53,968 nucleotides of DNA from CBDUVZ01 sp965370805 (GTDB lineage: Bacteria > Hydrothermota > Tepidihabitantia > Tepidihabitantales > Tepidihabitantaceae), in the NCBI GenBank assembly GCA_965370805.1, contig CBDUVZ010000004.1:1-53968 (forward strand), written 5' to 3'. Of the stretch, positions 8,034 through 16,477 are shown piece after piece; position 1 is the stretch's first letter, and the number at the start of each line of letters is the position of its first letter. The position numbers and the translations under genes were made by a program. The notes under the pieces were generated by a model, which made no database searches, had not been told where the DNA came from, and saw only the letters and a list, made by a program, of their open reading frames with translations.

Positions 8034-9638
8034 CTATCGCTGAATCACAACCTTGGCTGACTTCCCCTTCCCCGGTTGCAGGAAATAGACACCCGGAGCC
8101 AGACACCGGATGTCGTTCGCGCCCGGCTGCAGGTCCATCACCTTCCGGCCCATGGAGTTCAGAAGTGCGGATGTCGAATAGCGACTGGACTCCGGCAGCC
8201 TCAGCATCCCGCGCACCAGCGTCGGGTGCATCTCCGGCGTGATGCGTAAAGCGGCAGGCGTCCCGCGTTCCGCAATCCCGGGGACAACCACCGGCACGAA
8301 CTGGACAACAATCGGGTTGTGGGTTGCCGGACCTTCTTCCTGAACAAAGAACCCGGCAACCTCGTCAATCATGTACAGAATGCAGAGTGTATCCCGGCTC
8401 AGGAAGTCGATTACCGACGGGAACCGCTTGGAACTGGAATCCGGCTCCGTGATTCTCACCGCTTCCCGCCAGCTCGCGCCGTTGTTGTAGTTGTCCCGCG
8501 CGTAGAAGATATCGGCCCGGAGGTATTCGGTCTGTGGCTCCAGGTTCAGGGAATCAAACTGCTCCCAGGCAACGTAAAGCCCGCCGGATCGGTCCTCACC
8601 GATGCTCGGCCGGCCCGCATACAGGGCGTTGTACCCGACTCCCCCGCGAAGGTTCGCAGTATCGCAGCCGGCCCGGTGAATCCTCGACCACCGCGGGTCG
8701 TTCTCCCGGCACCAGTGCCACAGCTCAATCGGCATCATCCATCCCTGACCTCCAACAAACGGCGTGATGGCGGCGACGATATGGAATCGGTCGCGCCGGT
8801 CGTAGTGTGGAAACAGACCTGAGATGTAATACGAAGGCAAGGTGTCGCCTCCGAACGCCGGGGGCCAAGGCAGTTCCTGCGGCGGAAGCCAGGTCGTGCC
8901 GCCGTCGGTCGACTCGCAGTAGTAGCCCGGGTCCGGATTGCCCGTGCTGTTTGTCCAGGTCACCACCACCCGGAGGCTGACCTTGGATGCGGTGATGTGC
9001 TGGCCCGGAAAGCCCGGGTCCGGCTCGGGTGGCGGGATATGGGATGGCGGCTCCCAGTGGCACCAGGTCGTACACCGCGTATAGAACAACCTATTGCGGG
9101 TGGCGTCGAATGCCGCCGCGTGAATCCAACCATTGGACCCGACTGCAATCGCCGGCCACATGAATCCTTCAGGACCATCACAATACTCGAACACCCCACC
9201 CCCGGGCACCAAGTCCCGGGCAACCCCGAACCTGAGCGGAGACCCGTAGTGGGCCGAGATCAACCCCACCCCGGTCTCCGGGTCAACGTCAAGGTTACCG
9301 TATCCGCACCGCTCGGTGTACACGTTGACGCCGGACGCCATGTGGTCCGGGTCGATCCAACTCCATTCTCCGGTCGCGTAGTCGTAGTAGTTATATCCCA
9401 TGTTCCGGTCCGGAAACGTAGTTCCCGACATTGAGGCGGAGAACAGCCAGGCCGCGTGTACCCCGTGCCCCGGAGCGTTCACAATCATCCGGTGCGAAGG
9501 CCCGCACATTTGCCAGTCATAAATGGTGCCGCCGATGGTATCCACCCGCCCGATGTACGCCGAGTCGGTCTCACCCGCCTGCAGCAGCGAGCCGCCGGCC
9601 AGAACGCAGAGTGCCACGGCCATAATGATGTGCCTCAT
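8034..9638 (-). CDS. Secreted beta-propeller (sialidase-like) protein with Por/T9SS-type sorting tail
   Basis: 534 residues. A signal peptide (MRHIIMAVALCVLAGGSLLQA) is followed by a WT/STDGGTTW-containing region reminiscent of BNR/sialidase-like propellers (CESTDGGTTWLPP, ARDNYNNGASWREAV). The last ~70 residues carry a sorting-domain pattern: LLNSMGRKVMDLQPG…LAPGVYFLQPGKGKSAKVVIQR. Catalytic residues of sialidases are not evident, so an enzymatic role is unproven. Start at 9638: its ATG overlaps the stop of the TrmB regulator gene (ATGA), so the two are co-translated. Regulation is presumably through the trmB promoter. The protein is likely a cell-surface or secreted repeat protein. Confidence 0.75.
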   Translation of the reverse strand: MRHIIMAVALCVLAGGSLLQAGETDSAYIGRVDTIGGTIYDWQMCGPSHRMIVNAPGHGVHAAWLFSASMSGTTFPDRNMGYNYYDYATGEWSWIDPDHMASGVNVYTERCGYGNLDVDPETGVGLISAHYGSPLRFGVARDLVPGGGVFEYCDGPEGFMWPAIAVGSNGWIHAAAFDATRNRLFYTRCTTWCHWEPPSHIPPPEPDPGFPGQHITASKVSLRVVVTWTNSTGNPDPGYYCESTDGGTTWLPPQELPWPPAFGGDTLPSYYISGLFPHYDRRDRFHIVAAITPFVGGQGWMMPIELWHWCRENDPRWSRIHRAGCDTANLRGGVGYNALYAGRPSIGEDRSGGLYVAWEQFDSLNLEPQTEYLRADIFYARDNYNNGASWREAVRITEPDSSSKRFPSVIDFLSRDTLCILYMIDEVAGFFVQEEGPATHNPIVVQFVPVVVPGIAERGTPAALRITPEMHPTLVRGMLRLPESSRYSTSALLNSMGRKVMDLQPGANDIRCLAPGVYFLQPGKGKSAKVVIQR

Positions 9639-10438
9639 TGCGCCTCCTTCTTCTGCTTCTTCAGGACCTTCGTCAGGTCCCGGCCTTTCTGCCAGAGGAA
9701 CTCGAAACTCGCTTTCATCGCGGCAACCAGTGCCGGGTGACTGAAGACAAACACAGTGACTCTGTCCTTCTCGCTCGTCAGGGTGAACAGCGTCGCGCGG
9801 TCGTCGAAAGTCGACATGTTCATCGGAACTGAACGTACCACCCTGCCTTCTTCTCCACACTTGAGCAGCCGTTCCAGCAGCGGCACGACCTTCGGATTCC
9901 GGATGCCCTCCTGTTCGTAGAGGCACCGAATCCTGACACCCCTCTTGAGCAGGTTTGCCTCCAGCTTGACCGCACCCTCAAGCGACTTCGCACTCTGTTC
10001 CTGGGCCGACTTGAAGAAGACCAGCACCTCGTCCCTGGCCTCCTGCGCCAGCCGGTCCATGAACTCCTTTATCTGCCGCCCCTTCAGGACCCGCACAAAA
10101 TCGTCAGGGACATCCTCTTTCTCAAGCCGTTCAAACGCCTCGGCCAGTTTCTTCATGCCCTCGGTTCTATCCCGGAGGGCTTCCTCCTGCTCTCGCAGGA
10201 TATCCTGGAATGCAACGTCCGGCGCGACCGCTGAGTAGTAGCTCACCTTCCCTCTTCTCTCGCTGCACATCCCCTTGTCCATCAGCTTGCCCAGCGCCAC
10301 GTAGATCTGGGGCCGTGGCACCGAAATCATCCTGGCCAGGTCCTGAACCTTGGCTTTCTCTACCCTGACCAGGGCATCGTACACCTCAGCCTCATACCTC
10401 GAAAGCCCGAATGACCGCAGGAGCTCTTTCGTCTTCAT
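9635..10438 (-). CDS. TrmB-family transcriptional regulator
   Basis: 267 residues. An N-terminal winged helix (LLRSFGLSRYEAEVYDALV…DLARMISVPRPQIYVALGKLMDKGM) typical of TrmB is followed by a coiled segment (LREQEEALRDRTEGMKKLAEAFERL). The C-terminal effector-like domain has an FKSAQEQSAKSLEGAVKLEANLLKRGVRIRCLYE stretch. TrmB regulators sense sugars in archaea and are widespread in candidate-phylum bacteria. The gene is co-translated with the secreted propeller protein downstream. A palindrome over its own -10 points to autoregulation. The ATG directly follows the promoter (6 nt after the -10), so the mRNA is probably leaderless. Confidence 0.82.
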   Translation of the reverse strand: MKTKELLRSFGLSRYEAEVYDALVRVEKAKVQDLARMISVPRPQIYVALGKLMDKGMCSERRGKVSYYSAVAPDVAFQDILREQEEALRDRTEGMKKLAEAFERLEKEDVPDDFVRVLKGRQIKEFMDRLAQEARDEVLVFFKSAQEQSAKSLEGAVKLEANLLKRGVRIRCLYEQEGIRNPKVVPLLERLLKCGEEGRVVRSVPMNMSTFDDRATLFTLTSEKDRVTVFVFSHPALVAAMKASFEFLWQKGRDLTKVLKKQKKEAQ

Positions 10439-10440
10439 TA

Positions 10441-10472
10441 TGTCAGTCTAGATTATACTGACAGATTGTCAA
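10441..10472 (-). promoter_or_regulatory. trmB promoter with palindromic operator
   Basis: Minus strand TTGACA (10472-10467), 16-nt spacer, TAGACT (10450-10445), then 6 nt and the ATG. A 7-bp inverted repeat TGTCAGT-N9-ACTGACA (10441-10463) covers the -10, so bound repressor would block transcription. Confidence 0.6.
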
Positions 10473-10515
10473 GCGGGAATCGCAGGGCCGGGTGTCGTTA
10501 TCCTGACTGCTTCTT

Positions 10516-11280
10516 CTAGCTCAGCAGCCAGAGGCTGAAGGCCATCACCGCCATGCCGGCAATGACGCCACCGATGGCCAGATGTTCAAATCCGTACGAA
10601 TGGGCCACCGGAACCAACTCGTCAAAGGAGATGAAAACCATGATTCCAGCGACCGCGGCCAGAACCAGGCCCAGCACCGCCGGGGTCAGGAACGGCATCA
10701 ACACCAGGGCCGCAAGCCCGGCCCCGACCGGTTCGGCAACCCCGGACAGGAACGACCAGAGAAACGCCTTCTTGCGCGAACCGGTCGCCGCATAGACCGG
10801 CACTGACACAGCCAGACCTTCTGGGATATTGTGAATCGCTATCGCCACCGCAATCGAAACACCCAGGCCCCGGCTCTGCAGCGCACCTGCGAAAGCCGCC
10901 ATCCCTTCGGGCAGGTTGTGGATGCCGATTCCCAGGGCTACCAGCAGCCCGGTCCTCATCAGTGCCGGCGAGCCTTTCCTGCTCCAGCCGGCATGTTTCT
11001 CGGCCTTGTACTGGTGCGGTATCGAAACGTCGATCAGGAGCATGACGACCATCCCCCCGAAGAACGCGGCGACCCCGGGCAGAAACCCGACCGTGTCAAT
11101 CCCCTGTTGCAGCAGTTCCACAAACGAAACCAGGACCATCACCCCGGCCGAGAAGCCCAGAATCAGGGACATAAACCTCGGCCCCGGCTTTCTGACCACG
11201 AGGCCGAGAACACTGCCGATAGTGGTTGCCAGCCCGGCCAGGGCCGACAACATCAGCGCAAACCAGACGTCGCCGTTCAC
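10516..11280 (-). CDS. ZIP-family metal transporter (ZupT-like)
   Basis: 254 residues, about 8 membrane helices. The two metal-site helices are plain: HNLPEGMAAF and HNIPEGLAVS (the ZupT motif HN(L/I)PEG). A later acidic/His loop has EPVG and FDELVP. ZIP proteins import zinc, iron or manganese down the membrane gradient. The start is a GTG at 11280 with only a weak, distant AGGA, so it could be slightly off. It is not obviously in an operon. Confidence 0.9.
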   Translation of the reverse strand: MNGDVWFALMLSALAGLATTIGSVLGLVVRKPGPRFMSLILGFSAGVMVLVSFVELLQQGIDTVGFLPGVAAFFGGMVVMLLIDVSIPHQYKAEKHAGWSRKGSPALMRTGLLVALGIGIHNLPEGMAAFAGALQSRGLGVSIAVAIAIHNIPEGLAVSVPVYAATGSRKKAFLWSFLSGVAEPVGAGLAALVLMPFLTPAVLGLVLAAVAGIMVFISFDELVPVAHSYGFEHLAIGGVIAGMAVMAFSLWLLS

Positions 11281-11446
11281 AAGTGGTTATTTCCTCGGGA
11301 TACGGAACGAAACCCTGGAATCAGCCACCAGACCCACATGTACACTCCCTCCATCCTCTTCCGCAAGAGCGTCGCCTCTTGACCCCAACCCATCAGTCCT
11401 GGCTTGAGCAACTTCTCTCGCAGCTACGAAGGCCTCCTTTGACCGG

Positions 11447-11969
11447 CTACCTGGCTTTGGTGACCTTGTAGCAGATATCCCGGTCTACCTGCACGAAATA
11501 GACACCGGCCGGGACAGGGCCGGCATTCCAGTGACCTGAATCCATCGTCCCGATCTGCTTTCCCGAGATGTCAAAGACCCTTAGCTTCCTTCCCTGAACG
11601 CCTGCCATTCCTGAGAAGTCGGACTGCGTTCTGGTATTCAAGCACAATCGCCGAATAGGCCCAGTTCTGGCTTCCCGCAAGATGCCAGGCGTTCAGCTTG
11701 GCTGAGGCCGAGAAGTCCACGTCGGTACTGGGAATGGCAGCGGTCTGCTTTATCCGGGCGTACCACCGGTTGTGCTTGTGCACGCACACTTCACTGTCAG
11801 GGTCAGGATGATAACCGCTTGAGCAGTTGACGGCCCAGTTGCCCTGGTTGCTGTCAACCTCGACGGCCCAGTAGCGAAGCGAATCCTCGAAGTCCCCATT
11901 CTGGATCAGCTCTTGACCGAAACCGATGACCAGGAACACCGGCAACAGGAGTAGAATGCACTTGCTCAT
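11447..11969 (-). pseudogene. Frameshifted small secreted protein with T9SS-type tail
   Basis: Two overlapping minus frames make one broken gene. 11969-11571 encodes a signal peptide (MSKCILLLLPVFLVIGFG) and a short carbohydrate-binding-like region (ELIQNGDFEDSLRYWAVE), then runs out of frame. 11680-11447 in another frame supplies a typical sorting tail (VQGRKLRVFDISGKQIGTMDSG…GPVPAGVYFVQVDRD). The join falls at about 11590-11640. Only about 130 residues separate the signal peptide from the tail, so the middle may also be deleted. It could instead be a sequencing error. Confidence 0.65.
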
Positions 11970-12074
11970 CTTGACTTCCTTCCGCGGATACTCGCCACGA
12001 GGCCCGTTTCGACCAAGTCAATCATCGGTACCAACCCGGCCGTTACAATCGTTGCCGGCGCCATATCGTCCCCG

Positions 12075-13064
12075 CTACCGGAAGAGAGGGAATGCTACGG
12101 TTCCCCAGATGATCGGCACGAAAGAGGCCGGCCCGTACTTGTAGTCTGTCTTGTACGCCAGCGGTATCTGGCCCAGGAGCATGATTGAACCCCCGTCTTC
12201 GCTGCCGAAGGGCTGCCAGCGCAGCTTCAGCACGAGGTTGTGCGTGAACCGGTCGCTGTCCTCGAGGATGTCCCCCTGCCGGTCTCGGTCACTCGCCGTC
12301 ATGTCGCCCTGCATCCCGGCAATGGCGGCAAACCTGCTGCCGAAGAACTCGGACCCGACAAATGCCCAGTACCGAAGCCGGTCACCTAGGTCCCGTCCTG
12401 ATTCGTCGAACCGGTCGATGTCCTTGACCTGTCCACGGTTGTGGTAGCAGAGCTCGGCCGTCCCGAAGATGTTCTTCGTCAGGTGAGGATGGGTCGAAAC
12501 GGCCACCTTGAAATCGTGGGTCCCGCTGCCAATGCCCTGTCGGACCTGGTCGTCGGTGGTTATCGGCGGCTTGTACGCAGCGTTGAGAAGCAGCCCGTTC
12601 TGCCAGTTCGGCGGCCTTCTCAGTACCAGCCCTCTCACCGAGAACCAGACATCTTCGGGTCCGTGGCCCCGGGTTTCCTCCCATACCGCTCTGTTCTCCG
12701 ATTCCGACCATACCTGGTGCCTTGTCTCACGCGCGACGTCGTAGATGGTGAAGACGCCGAGATTCACCCGGTCGATTGCACCGAACTCCAGGCCGAGACC
12801 CAGCTTTGTCTCGTTGTGATACCAGCCCTCGGGCAGTTCAACCATCTGGTTGTGGTCCCGGGAGTAGGGCGACGAATCGCGTAGCGCCTCCCACACCAAG
12901 TCCGAGTAGCACCTGACCGCTCGGATGTCGGCGAAGATGACACGGGGTTTCAGCTTTCCCCGGCCAATGTCACGCGGACAGCCGATGGTCTCGTCCGACA
13001 CCGCGACGCTGACAGGAAGGAACAGCATCAGGCCGGTCATCAGGACACTGAAGCGACTCGTCAT
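12075..13064 (-). CDS. Outer-membrane beta-barrel protein, function unknown
   Basis: 329 residues from the ATG at 13064, chosen because GAGGAG lies just before the ATGATG pair (the earlier ATG at 13067 is nearly fused to it). A signal peptide (MTSRFSVLMTGLMLFLPVSVAVSD) is followed by alternating polar/hydrophobic strands rich in Trp, Tyr and Gly. The chain ends in Phe-Arg (IIWGTVAFPLFR). Segments such as KLGLGLEFGAIDRVNLGVFTIYDV look like a porin/transporter barrel. No recognised family motif. It lies 80 nt downstream of an ArsR-family regulator on the same strand and may share its transcript. Confidence 0.6.
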   Translation of the reverse strand: MTSRFSVLMTGLMLFLPVSVAVSDETIGCPRDIGRGKLKPRVIFADIRAVRCYSDLVWEALRDSSPYSRDHNQMVELPEGWYHNETKLGLGLEFGAIDRVNLGVFTIYDVARETRHQVWSESENRAVWEETRGHGPEDVWFSVRGLVLRRPPNWQNGLLLNAAYKPPITTDDQVRQGIGSGTHDFKVAVSTHPHLTKNIFGTAELCYHNRGQVKDIDRFDESGRDLGDRLRYWAFVGSEFFGSRFAAIAGMQGDMTASDRDRQGDILEDSDRFTHNLVLKLRWQPFGSEDGGSIMLLGQIPLAYKTDYKYGPASFVPIIWGTVAFPLFR

Positions 13065-13144
13065 CATCTCCTCACTTTCTCGGAATGCCCGCCACCAGGC
13101 AGGTGCTCGAGCCACTGTGTTGCAGCCTTGCGAAGAAGGGAACA

Positions 13145-13501
13145 TCACTCGTCATGCCCTCTGCATGACGGGTAATAGAGGCAGCGCTCAAACGCCAGCT
13201 TGAACAACTCGTCAATCAGCGCCTTGTACGACTTCAGGACCCGGATATTGATGCTGTAATACACACGAAAGCCCTGCCTTTCGGGCTCGAGAATGCCGAT
13301 ATTCCTGAGAACCCTGATATGCTGGGATGCTGCGGGCTGAGAAATGCCCAGCTTCTTGGCCAAGTCAGCAACGCAAGGGTCTTTCTCCATCCTGGAAGCC
13401 AGCATCCGGATGAGCCGGAGCCGGGTCGGGTCACCCAAGGCCTTGAATACCTCGGCCATCAACTTCACCTTCTCGTGGTTGGTTCGAGCTATTCTATTCA
13501 T
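13145..13501 (-). CDS. ArsR/SmtB-family transcriptional regulator
   Basis: 118 residues. The ArsR winged helix is clear: EVFKALGDPTRLRLIRMLA, CVADLAKKLGISQPAASQHIRVLRNIGILEPERQGFRVYYSI. There is one Cys in the recognition region (DPCVADL) and two more near the C-terminus (ERCLYYPSC), so a metal or thiol sensor is possible. The canonical ELCVCDL metal box is only partly kept. It is likely to regulate itself and the barrel protein downstream. Confidence 0.88.
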   Translation of the reverse strand: MNRIARTNHEKVKLMAEVFKALGDPTRLRLIRMLASRMEKDPCVADLAKKLGISQPAASQHIRVLRNIGILEPERQGFRVYYSINIRVLKSYKALIDELFKLAFERCLYYPSCRGHDE

Positions 13502-13524
13502 AAGTCAATACGCAGTATCTTCAT

Positions 13525-13552
13525 ATGATAGGGCGCATCGGCTGGAAGTCAA
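13525..13552 (-). promoter_or_regulatory. Promoter of the arsR-like gene
   Basis: Minus strand TTGACT (13552-13547), 16-nt spacer, TATCAT (13530-13525). The palindrome TCATATGA sits across the -10. Confidence 0.5.
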
Positions 13553-13589
13553 ACGCCGGTGCCCGCCCGTGTCCTGATTCGGTTGCCGC

Positions 13590-14231
13590 TCAGCCGACCG
13601 AATACGGCCCGGGAATCAGACGCCAGGCCCAGACGTATTCGAGTACGGTCCAGGCAAACAGCAGCAGCGCCACGCCCCAGGCCATTGCTGCACCGGTGGT
13701 CCGCGCCCGCCGCAGCCGCAGCACCGCGAACAGCGATGCCCCGATGAACACTGCCGCTGCCGGATAGGTGGACCAGTGCAACCGGCCCAGCAGCTCCAAC
13801 TGGGCAATCATCACCATGTGCAGACTCCAGATTCCCAGGAAATGCCCGCCCGCGAACAGGAACCGTTCCGGCACGTATCGCCGTACCGCCACGAACATGA
13901 ACCCTGTTATGAGCAGAATCAACACCGGCGCGTAGTGCCACGATGCGATATCGGCCCAGCCGAGGTTCTCCATCACTTCGCCCACGAACGCCCAGAACCA
14001 GAGCCCGCACAGGATGCCCCACATGTTGCTCCGGGCCGGGTTTGCCCGGGTGCGCTCGCACATCGCCCAACTGAACCCGACCAGCCCGAACAGGGCCATG
14101 CCCAGAATCGCATAGGGCACGACACCGGCCCGGTCCGCAAACACCATCGCCATATAGGTCGCACCGAACGCGACCAGGGTCAGAACCAGTGTCCGATAAC
14201 CGAGTCGGACACAGGAATCAGGCAGTTTCAT
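13590..14231 (-). CDS. Integral membrane protein, unknown function
   Basis: 213 residues with about 7 hydrophobic helices and few charged residues. No family recognised. Conserved-looking features are a cytoplasmic CERTRANPARSNMWG loop and FAGGHFLGIWSLHMVMIAQLE. The start at 14231 follows AGGAGGAAAG. It overlaps the NifU-like gene by 14 nt, so it is the third gene of the ICMT-like / NifU-like / membrane-protein operon. Confidence 0.6.
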   Translation of the reverse strand: MKLPDSCVRLGYRTLVLTLVAFGATYMAMVFADRAGVVPYAILGMALFGLVGFSWAMCERTRANPARSNMWGILCGLWFWAFVGEVMENLGWADIASWHYAPVLILLITGFMFVAVRRYVPERFLFAGGHFLGIWSLHMVMIAQLELLGRLHWSTYPAAAVFIGASLFAVLRLRRARTTGAAMAWGVALLLFAWTVLEYVWAWRLIPGPYSVG

Positions 14232-14616
14232 CTTTCCTCCTGTGCTGTTCAATCGCCCTTTCAAGTGTGGCTCGGGCCAGACACGCACAATGAACCTTCA
14301 CCTGGGGCAGGCCTCCCAGGTCATCCAATACGTCCTCCATACTCACCTTGAGTGCCTGTTCCGGCGACTTGCCTTCTATCATCGTCATGAGTGCCGAACC
14401 CGAGGCCCGGGCCGCGGTGCAACCAGTGGTCCGGAACTTCGCATCAGTTATCACCCCGGACTCAATCCGCAGGAATACCTCCATCGCATCCCCGCACGGA
14501 CCGGTGAACCGGGAATGCGCATCCGGGTTCTCGATTTCCCCGACGTTCACCCGCTTCTCATCGTACTCTCTCGCCTTACCCGAATACTCGATTCTCTCCG
14601 GCAGGTATTCGGTCAT
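14218..14616 (-). CDS. NifU/IscU-like iron-sulfur cluster scaffold
   Basis: 132 residues. Three cluster-ligand Cys are in the usual places: GPCGDAMEVFLRI, TTGCTAARASGSA and VHCACLARATLERAI. This is the U-type scaffold on which [2Fe-2S]/[4Fe-4S] clusters are assembled. It differs from housekeeping IscU in lacking an LPPVK chaperone motif, and no cysteine desulfurase is next to it. Its start overlaps the methyltransferase stop (ATGA) and its end overlaps the membrane protein gene. A dedicated scaffold for the neighbouring enzymes is inferred. Confidence 0.85.
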   Translation of the reverse strand: MTEYLPERIEYSGKAREYDEKRVNVGEIENPDAHSRFTGPCGDAMEVFLRIESGVITDAKFRTTGCTAARASGSALMTMIEGKSPEQALKVSMEDVLDDLGGLPQVKVHCACLARATLERAIEQHRRKDETA

Positions 14617-15170
14617 CCCTTCGGCATTCCTGCATACCTTGGCGTTTTGTCCTCGTACTCACGAAAAGCATCGCCGTATTCCCGCTCCAGGAAGGCTTCC
14701 TCAAGCAGGATGGTCCAGTGATAAAAGGGTATGGAAAGAACGAATAAACTGAGGAAAGCAATACTCCAGACCGATGTAGACCAGCCCATCAGGCACAACC
14801 CGGCAAGAAAGAACAGCCCGCCGACGTACATCGGGTTCCGCGAGTAGCGGTAGACCCCAGTCGCATTGACCCCGCCGGCAAACCGCGCAAATGAATGCAT
14901 GGCAACGAGGTTCAGGGCTATCCCAAGCAGGTAGAACGGCAGTCCGACCCAGAACGGAATCCCGGAGTTGAGCGGTACGAACAGGCTGACCAGCAACAGA
15001 GCTGCAAGCTGTATCCAGCCGATAGTCGCGCACGCCTTGCCGCGGCTGGTCTTATTGAACTCAGGGTCTTCTATCGGTTTTCCCCGCTTCCGGTTGGCCC
15101 AGAGCATTGCGGCCCAGATCGCTCCGTATCCGGGCACAAAGAAAACCCACAGATTCCAGATGCCTGTCAT
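14613..15170 (-). CDS. Isoprenylcysteine carboxyl methyltransferase (ICMT/PEMT)-like membrane protein
   Basis: 185 residues with about 5 membrane helices. The family signature GVYRYSRNPMYVG lies at about 105-117 and a catalytic-type EEAFLEREYGDAFREYEDKTPRYAG ends the chain. Bacterial members methylate small lipophilic or membrane substrates, generally unknown. GGAGGG precedes the ATG. It is the first gene of the operon with the Fe-S scaffold. Confidence 0.82.
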   Translation of the reverse strand: MTGIWNLWVFFVPGYGAIWAAMLWANRKRGKPIEDPEFNKTSRGKACATIGWIQLAALLLVSLFVPLNSGIPFWVGLPFYLLGIALNLVAMHSFARFAGGVNATGVYRYSRNPMYVGGLFFLAGLCLMGWSTSVWSIAFLSLFVLSIPFYHWTILLEEAFLEREYGDAFREYEDKTPRYAGMPKG

Positions 15171-15236
15171 AGTTTCCCTCCATCTTTGGTATCCACGATG
15201 CCTGAGACCACCGTGCGATTCCAGAACCGGAACATT

Positions 15237-15434
15237 CTACGCGCCTTTCCGGCCGGAAACTTCGTCAATGCCGATGACCTTCGGTCGCGGCCCACCGGCC
15301 CGGGACAACTGCTCTCGCAGATACTCTTTCTCCAGCTCTTTGGCCGTGTGCCAGTCCAGGTGCAGTTCACAGGCAACATGCTTGATGCTGCGCATGGCGA
15401 AATCATGCCAGATTTCGCGTCCGATGCAAGCAGG
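15237..15434 (-). pseudogene. ISL3-family transposase fragment
   Basis: A 66-codon frame closed by stops on both sides. It reads …IGREIWHDFAMRSIKHVA, then CELHLDWHTAKELEKEYL and PRPKVIGIDEVSGRKG, the helix-turn-helix to first catalytic Asp stretch (GIDE) of ISL3 transposases. Both ends of the gene are missing. It lies at the left edge of the AT-richer block at 15.5-21.9 kb and may mark where that block entered. Confidence 0.75.
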
Positions 15435-15545
15435 CTAACCTGATAGCAGACGGCAACTTAGTTCACGCCGCCGTCCAGAAAACACCCACACAAACCCGCG
15501 AACAGCCTCTTTTGCTGCTGTGGATCCGAATTCCATTTCTATATC

Positions 15546-15917
15546 TCACATTCCACGCACGTCCATTCTGAGACAGATCGTTCTTGCCGCACGCTCTAGC
15601 TTATGCTGCCTTCTCCTAAGATACCTTTCGCATTGCTTCAACCTGTCATATCCCAGCATTACACCAAGCATGAAATCCTGCTCATCTGTCAAGCCTGCCA
15701 ACGATCTGAACTTCATCTGCTTGATGATATCAATACATGCCTTATCACCAAGAAAGCAATTCATCCGGGTTCCACCGAGTTCTTGGACATAGTAACTTAT
15801 GTTGTCCTTGCGTAGCTTTTTCTCAATGGTCTCTCTCTCCTCTATCCTGCCTGTATAAAGAACAAGATTTCTCAGTCCCTTTCTGTACTCATAAAGATAG
15901 TGGGTGAATACTCTCAT
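15546..15917 (-). CDS. DUF2023-family protein
   Basis: 123 residues. The start MRVFTHYLYEYRKGLRNLVLYT and the core GGTRMNCFLGDKACI… and MLGYDRLKQCERYL are hallmarks of DUF2023. Members are commonly encoded next to a flavodoxin, as here (116 nt downstream of it, same strand). Function is unknown; a role in flavodoxin-linked electron transfer or iron response is inferred from context. No strong Shine-Dalgarno site was seen. Confidence 0.8.
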   Translation of the reverse strand: MRVFTHYLYEYRKGLRNLVLYTGRIEERETIEKKLRKDNISYYVQELGGTRMNCFLGDKACIDIIKQMKFRSLAGLTDEQDFMLGVMLGYDRLKQCERYLRRRQHKLERAARTICLRMDVRGM

Positions 15918-16033
15918 GGTCTCTGGTGATAAACAAGGGCAGGGATCCTGCAGGAAGCAGAACCCCCAGGCACTTGAAGGATACTTCGGAGTACTTGGTG
16001 GGATCGAGTCACCGACAGGAATCCTTCCTTAGA

Positions 16034-16477
16034 CTAAATCGATTTTGCTACCTCTAAGCCCCATGATTCAGCATCTCCCATTGCCGGCTCAACATCCCCA
16101 TCAACCTTAAGGCTTTCTACAACGATTTGGGCACCACATTCTCGCAGTCTCTCCTCAAGCATGTCCACTGCGGCGCAGAATGTATCGGGATAGCCTTCTT
16201 TATCGCCAGGCCCAAACACGGCCACCTTCTTCCCGGCAAGGGGCACTCTCTTCATCTCATTATGGAAATCAACGAAGTCATCCTGCAACTCGCCTTCACC
16301 CCATGTAGAGCAACCAAGTACGATCAAGTCGTGGTCTCTGAGTTCATCGACATCCGCTTCTGTTACATTCTTCAGTGTAACCTCTGCACTGCCTTTGTTG
16401 AGCCCCTCAACCACAGCCTCAGCCAAGGTTTCTGTACTCCCTGTGGTTGTGCCGTAGATCAGAATCGCTTTAGCCAT
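16034..16477 (-). CDS. Flavodoxin
   Basis: 147 residues. The FMN phosphate loop is GTTTGSTE (residues 9-16); LGCSTWGEGELQDDF and VFGPGDKEGYPDTFC are the two isoalloxazine-flanking loops. Flavodoxins carry one electron at low potential and replace ferredoxin when iron is short. AAAGGAG precedes the ATG. The gene overlaps the small membrane-protein gene by 8 nt and so is translated from the same message, behind the conserved element at 16904-16970. Confidence 0.92.
   Translation of the reverse strand: MAKAILIYGTTTGSTETLAEAVVEGLNKGSAEVTLKNVTEADVDELRDHDLIVLGCSTWGEGELQDDFVDFHNEMKRVPLAGKKVAVFGPGDKEGYPDTFCAAVDMLEERLRECGAQIVVESLKVDGDVEPAMGDAESWGLEVAKSI

Noticed and set aside
13503..13526. Eight-codon leader ORF MKILRIDL before the arsR-like gene
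   Set aside because: Its ATG directly follows the -10, so it should lie upstream of or at the transcription start and not be in the message.
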